NCBI RefSeq assembly: GCF_009905375.1
Contig: NW_027420594.1
Span: forward strand, 62,001-126,000
DNA: 64,000 bases
Source: Apium graveolens
Taxonomy: Eukaryota > Streptophyta > Magnoliopsida > Apiales > Apiaceae
Direction of reading: 5' to 3'
Part shown: piece by piece, positions 61,271-64,000 of the stretch
Position numbering within the stretch: position 1 is the stretch's first letter
Layout of the letters: every line of letters starts with the position of its first letter
Made by a program: the position numbers and the translations under genes
The notes under the pieces: model-generated
What the model saw: only the letters and a program-made list of their open reading frames with translations
The model's database searches: none
Told to the model about the DNA's origin: nothing

Positions 61271-61950
61271 GATCTAAGGAATGCACAATAAGAACAAAAC
61301 ATAATATAAATAACGAATGAATTAAACAAAGAAATGATGAGTTAGAGAACAAACCTTCATGATTGTGGGTGAGTTACTAGGTTACCATTAAAATTGGGTT
61401 ATGGTTAAACCTTCATCAATCATTTAGATGAACGTTCATAGAACCCAATAACTTTTATTAATAACCACTTGTTATTTTGAATAAATTAATAACCACTTGT
61501 TAATAATAAATTTTAGAGGAAGGTTCATACAAACTAGTAACTTAAGCTATGAACTAATTGTACTTTTTTGTTCTTTTTCTTAAGGAACTCATTTCTCTAT
61601 TTTTTATCAATTTATTGTTTTTTAAATTTTGAAAAATTATTCCTTTATAGGCATGATGAAAACATATCTAAAATATATATTATATTTTTAAAATGATTTA
61701 CAATTTGTATGGTACAATTTTATAAGAGCTGAGACATCTTGAAAATCATATAAAGAGCCTAAGGTTTATCAACTATTTGGAGAACCCGAAATTCTTGGAG
61801 AACGTGAGCTGTTTTTTGGAAGTACATCTCCTCCAAGTCACAAATCCTATTGTGAACATGGGTTCATCCTCTGTAAAATTGATAGTAGCGTTGGGAGTAG
61901 CAAAAGAAACAAAATTAGGAAATAGCCACATGAGGAACTCCAAGGAATTA

Positions 61951-62685
61951 TTAGGATAATGTTGAATAGCACTACCACCAATGCCACCACTATCAAGGTT
62001 TTCACCACTAGCGATCCTAATAGGCCAATGGAACCGGGACCAACACCATAACTAAAACCACTACCTCCGAATATTACCGAACATACAACCAGTGCTACCA
62101 CTAAAGCTACCAGCAATGCCACCACCAATGCTTCCACTTAAGCTACCACGAATGCTACCACCCTTCCCACAATTAAGACAATATACCACCAATGTTGAAA
62201 CTATATATACCACCAATGGTGAAAGTATGACAACTAGCCATGCCACTACTAAAGCTACCAGCAATGTTACCACCAATGCCACCACCAATTGTACCACCTG
62301 TAATACCATAATTAATGTGGCCACCAATGGAAATGCTTAAACTACCACGAACTTTAACACCAACACCAATAATACCACCACCAATTATCCGACCAAAAAT
62401 ATCACTTCCAATACCGCCAATTGCACTAACAAGAGCACTACAACCAATGTCATCATCAATGCCACCAAATCCACTACTAATGTTATCGTCTCTAGTACCA
62501 CCAATGTAACCACTAAAGATGCTAGTCATGCTACCCCCAATGTCACTACTAAGACTACCTAATATACCACCAATGCTACCACCGTTGATGCCATAATTAA
62601 AGTTACCACCAATGACACTACTTAAGTTAGCACGAACTTCACCACCAACAATACCACCACAAATTCCACTACTAAGACTATGAGG
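61951..62685 (-). pseudogene. glycine-rich (secreted?) protein, main exon, U7
   Basis: Same exon as 31033-31872, with the same frameshift after CMFGNI. Three further breaks are special to this copy. The 3' splice site CACCATTTTCAG is changed to CACCATTTTCAT (base 62686). The nine-residue SIGGIYSFS repeat has two copies instead of three and a stop after GGILS. A 77-base deletion removes the coding for NMSGGARYINPP to TSTS near the end, shifting the frame before the old stop. Confidence 0.55.
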
Positions 62686-63085
62686 ATGAAAATGGTGAGC
62701 GTACGAAATATAAGTTTACCCACCTGTTCAAGTATTGAAATATAAGTTTTTACAAAACTATAATTTGTCCCAGATAGAGCCTACATCTTTACCAAGTAAG
62801 AAATCTCATTTTCAACTATATATCCGGTAATGTAAAGTTAAATAGTGATTACTACTGGATTCAAGAAAAATCATAACTATATACTTTTTGAATAGTTACT
62901 GATCTATTACATCAATAGAAGGTTCTAGTGAGGCTGAAAATGGTGAGCCTACGTGTTCTTGTATTGTTATATAAGTTTTTACAGCACTATAATTTGTCAT
63001 AAACAGAGCCTAAATCTTTATAAGTAAGAAATCTCATTTTCAACCATGTGTCAGGTAATATAAAGGTAAATAGTGATGAGGGCTT
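62686..63085 (-). repeat. intron-like region with 248-base tandem duplication, U7
   Basis: Same duplication as in U4. The upstream acceptor copy (CTGAAAATGGTGAG at about 62935) is intact, while the one next to the exon is mutated. Confidence 0.6.
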
Positions 63086-63139
63086 CACTTGTACTATGTG
63101 CATATATATTTATTTTATATATTTGCATAGTAAAGTTTA

Positions 63140-64000
63140 AAGAAGAACAAATAAAGCTTACACTAGTAGTTTGATGAAGAGGAGAAACATAAGGGACTTG
63201 GAGCATTTTCTTCATTATTTGTGGAACTTGTTGCAAATAGCAAGAAAAATAAAATTCCTCTACATATGTCTCTGAAAAAAGGTCACACATAAACATAAAA
63301 TAAATTTAACAGTATAATTAAACAAATATGAAGATAAAATATAAATAATATATGGGCTTCTTAGCTATAAATTTTCATTTTTTAGTATATCATGTATTTG
63401 ATTATAATTGCTAAAATCCTGTGCATCTCCCTTATTTTTATAGATCGGCACTACCATGCTAAGCCTCCATTCCTGCGGTATGACACTATTCCAAAGTATA
63501 TTGTGGAATAACCTCGTTAGCCATTTCTCTCCCTCTTCACCCAAACACAACCATACATCTATATGTATTTGATCTGGCCCTATAGCTTTACCTCTCCCCA
63601 TCTTAGGTAATGCTCCCTTAACTTCGGCTCTGCTCATAGAAGGCTGAACACCAAAGTCAAAGTCAGATGCACTATCTGATCCTATCACCCTAACACCAAT
63701 TCTCTCCTCATTAAATAACTCCTTGAAATAGTTATGCCATCTATTCCGAATATCCTTATCCTTCACTAGCACGTATCCATTAACATCCTTTATACACTTA
63801 ACAAAACCTAAATCTCTCCTCCTCCTTTCTCTAACCTTTGTCAATCTATAAATACCATTTTGACCCTCTTTTGTACCAAGGTGATTATACATAGCCTCGT
63901 ACGCTTTTGATTTTGCCTCTGCTACTGTCTTCTTAGCCATACGTCTAGCTTCCTTATGTAAAATTCTTCTCATATCAACTTGTTCATTATCTTGGCAACA
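63140..64000 (+). repeat. tandem composite unit U8 (start)
   Basis: Matches the start of U5 at an offset of 30,814 bases, including the damaged signal-peptide exon at about 63165-63215 and the LINE junction at 63404. Confidence 0.85.
63404..64000 (-). mobile_element. RTE-type LINE, inverted 5' half (cut by window end)
   Basis: Same break at SNY as at 32590, then KNKGDA, GKAIGPDQIHIDVW and RRILHKEARRMAKK going outward on the minus strand. It differs from the U5 copy at about a dozen residues (IPQEW for ISQEW, RRRDLGF for RRRYLGF). In several of these U8 looks closer to a live element. It runs off the window at 64000. Confidence 0.85.

Larger units (their letters stand above)
53860..63139 (+). 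repeat. tandem composite unit U7 (variant with glycine-rich gene)
   Basis: Like U6 up to the common 3' flank, but with the glycine-rich exon instead of the copia-gag segment. Its right part matches U4 and then U5 at an offset of about 30.8 kb. Confidence 0.85.

Overview
The window is nuclear plant DNA, probably from a dicot. It is AT-rich. It is filled with decayed plant retrotransposons: Ty3/gypsy of the Tat-like type, two Ty1/copia elements, an L1-type LINE and an RTE-type LINE. It also holds a plant ABCC-transporter exon and plant promoter motifs (telo-box plus site II). I see no intact protein-coding gene, rRNA, tRNA or CRISPR array.

Layout. The window is a direct tandem array of large composite units, numbered here U1 to U8: U1 about 69-8673, U2 8674-17534, U3 17535-26484, U4 26485-32324, U5 32325-43412, U6 43413-53859, U7 53860-63139, U8 63140 to the end. 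A full unit (U6, about 10.4 kb) reads, left to right: a minus-strand signal-peptide exon remnant; a promoter-like module (copy A); a gypsy integrase fragment (IN-A); promoter-like module copy B; a second integrase fragment (IN-B); gypsy gag 3' end, protease and spacer; an antisense L1 reverse-transcriptase fragment; an AT-rich internal tandem repeat; a common 3' flank; a copia gag pseudogene; a CACTA-like end; and a polypyrimidine tract. U1-U3 are nearly identical to one another and lack about 1.5 kb (IN-A). Nonsense codons are shared between copies, so amplification followed inactivation.

Variants. In U4 and U7 the copia-gag segment is replaced by a minus-strand glycine-rich protein gene remnant. 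Together with the signal-peptide exon at the start of the next unit, it suggests that the array began as tandem secreted glycine-rich protein genes. U4 also carries a 5' fragment of an ABCC transporter gene (29059-30705) in place of the gypsy and L1 block. U5 contains an RTE LINE whose 5' half is inverted against its 3' half (32590-36502), the signature of twin priming. It also carries a separate copia element with two LTRs of about 1.15 kb (37992-42581). The same LINE junction reappears at 63404, exactly 30,814 bases further on, so a block of about 30.8 kb (three units) was itself duplicated.

Nothing here looks like a working pathway. The interest lies in how the array was built: unequal exchange, microhomology deletions, nested insertions and the relics of a host gene family.
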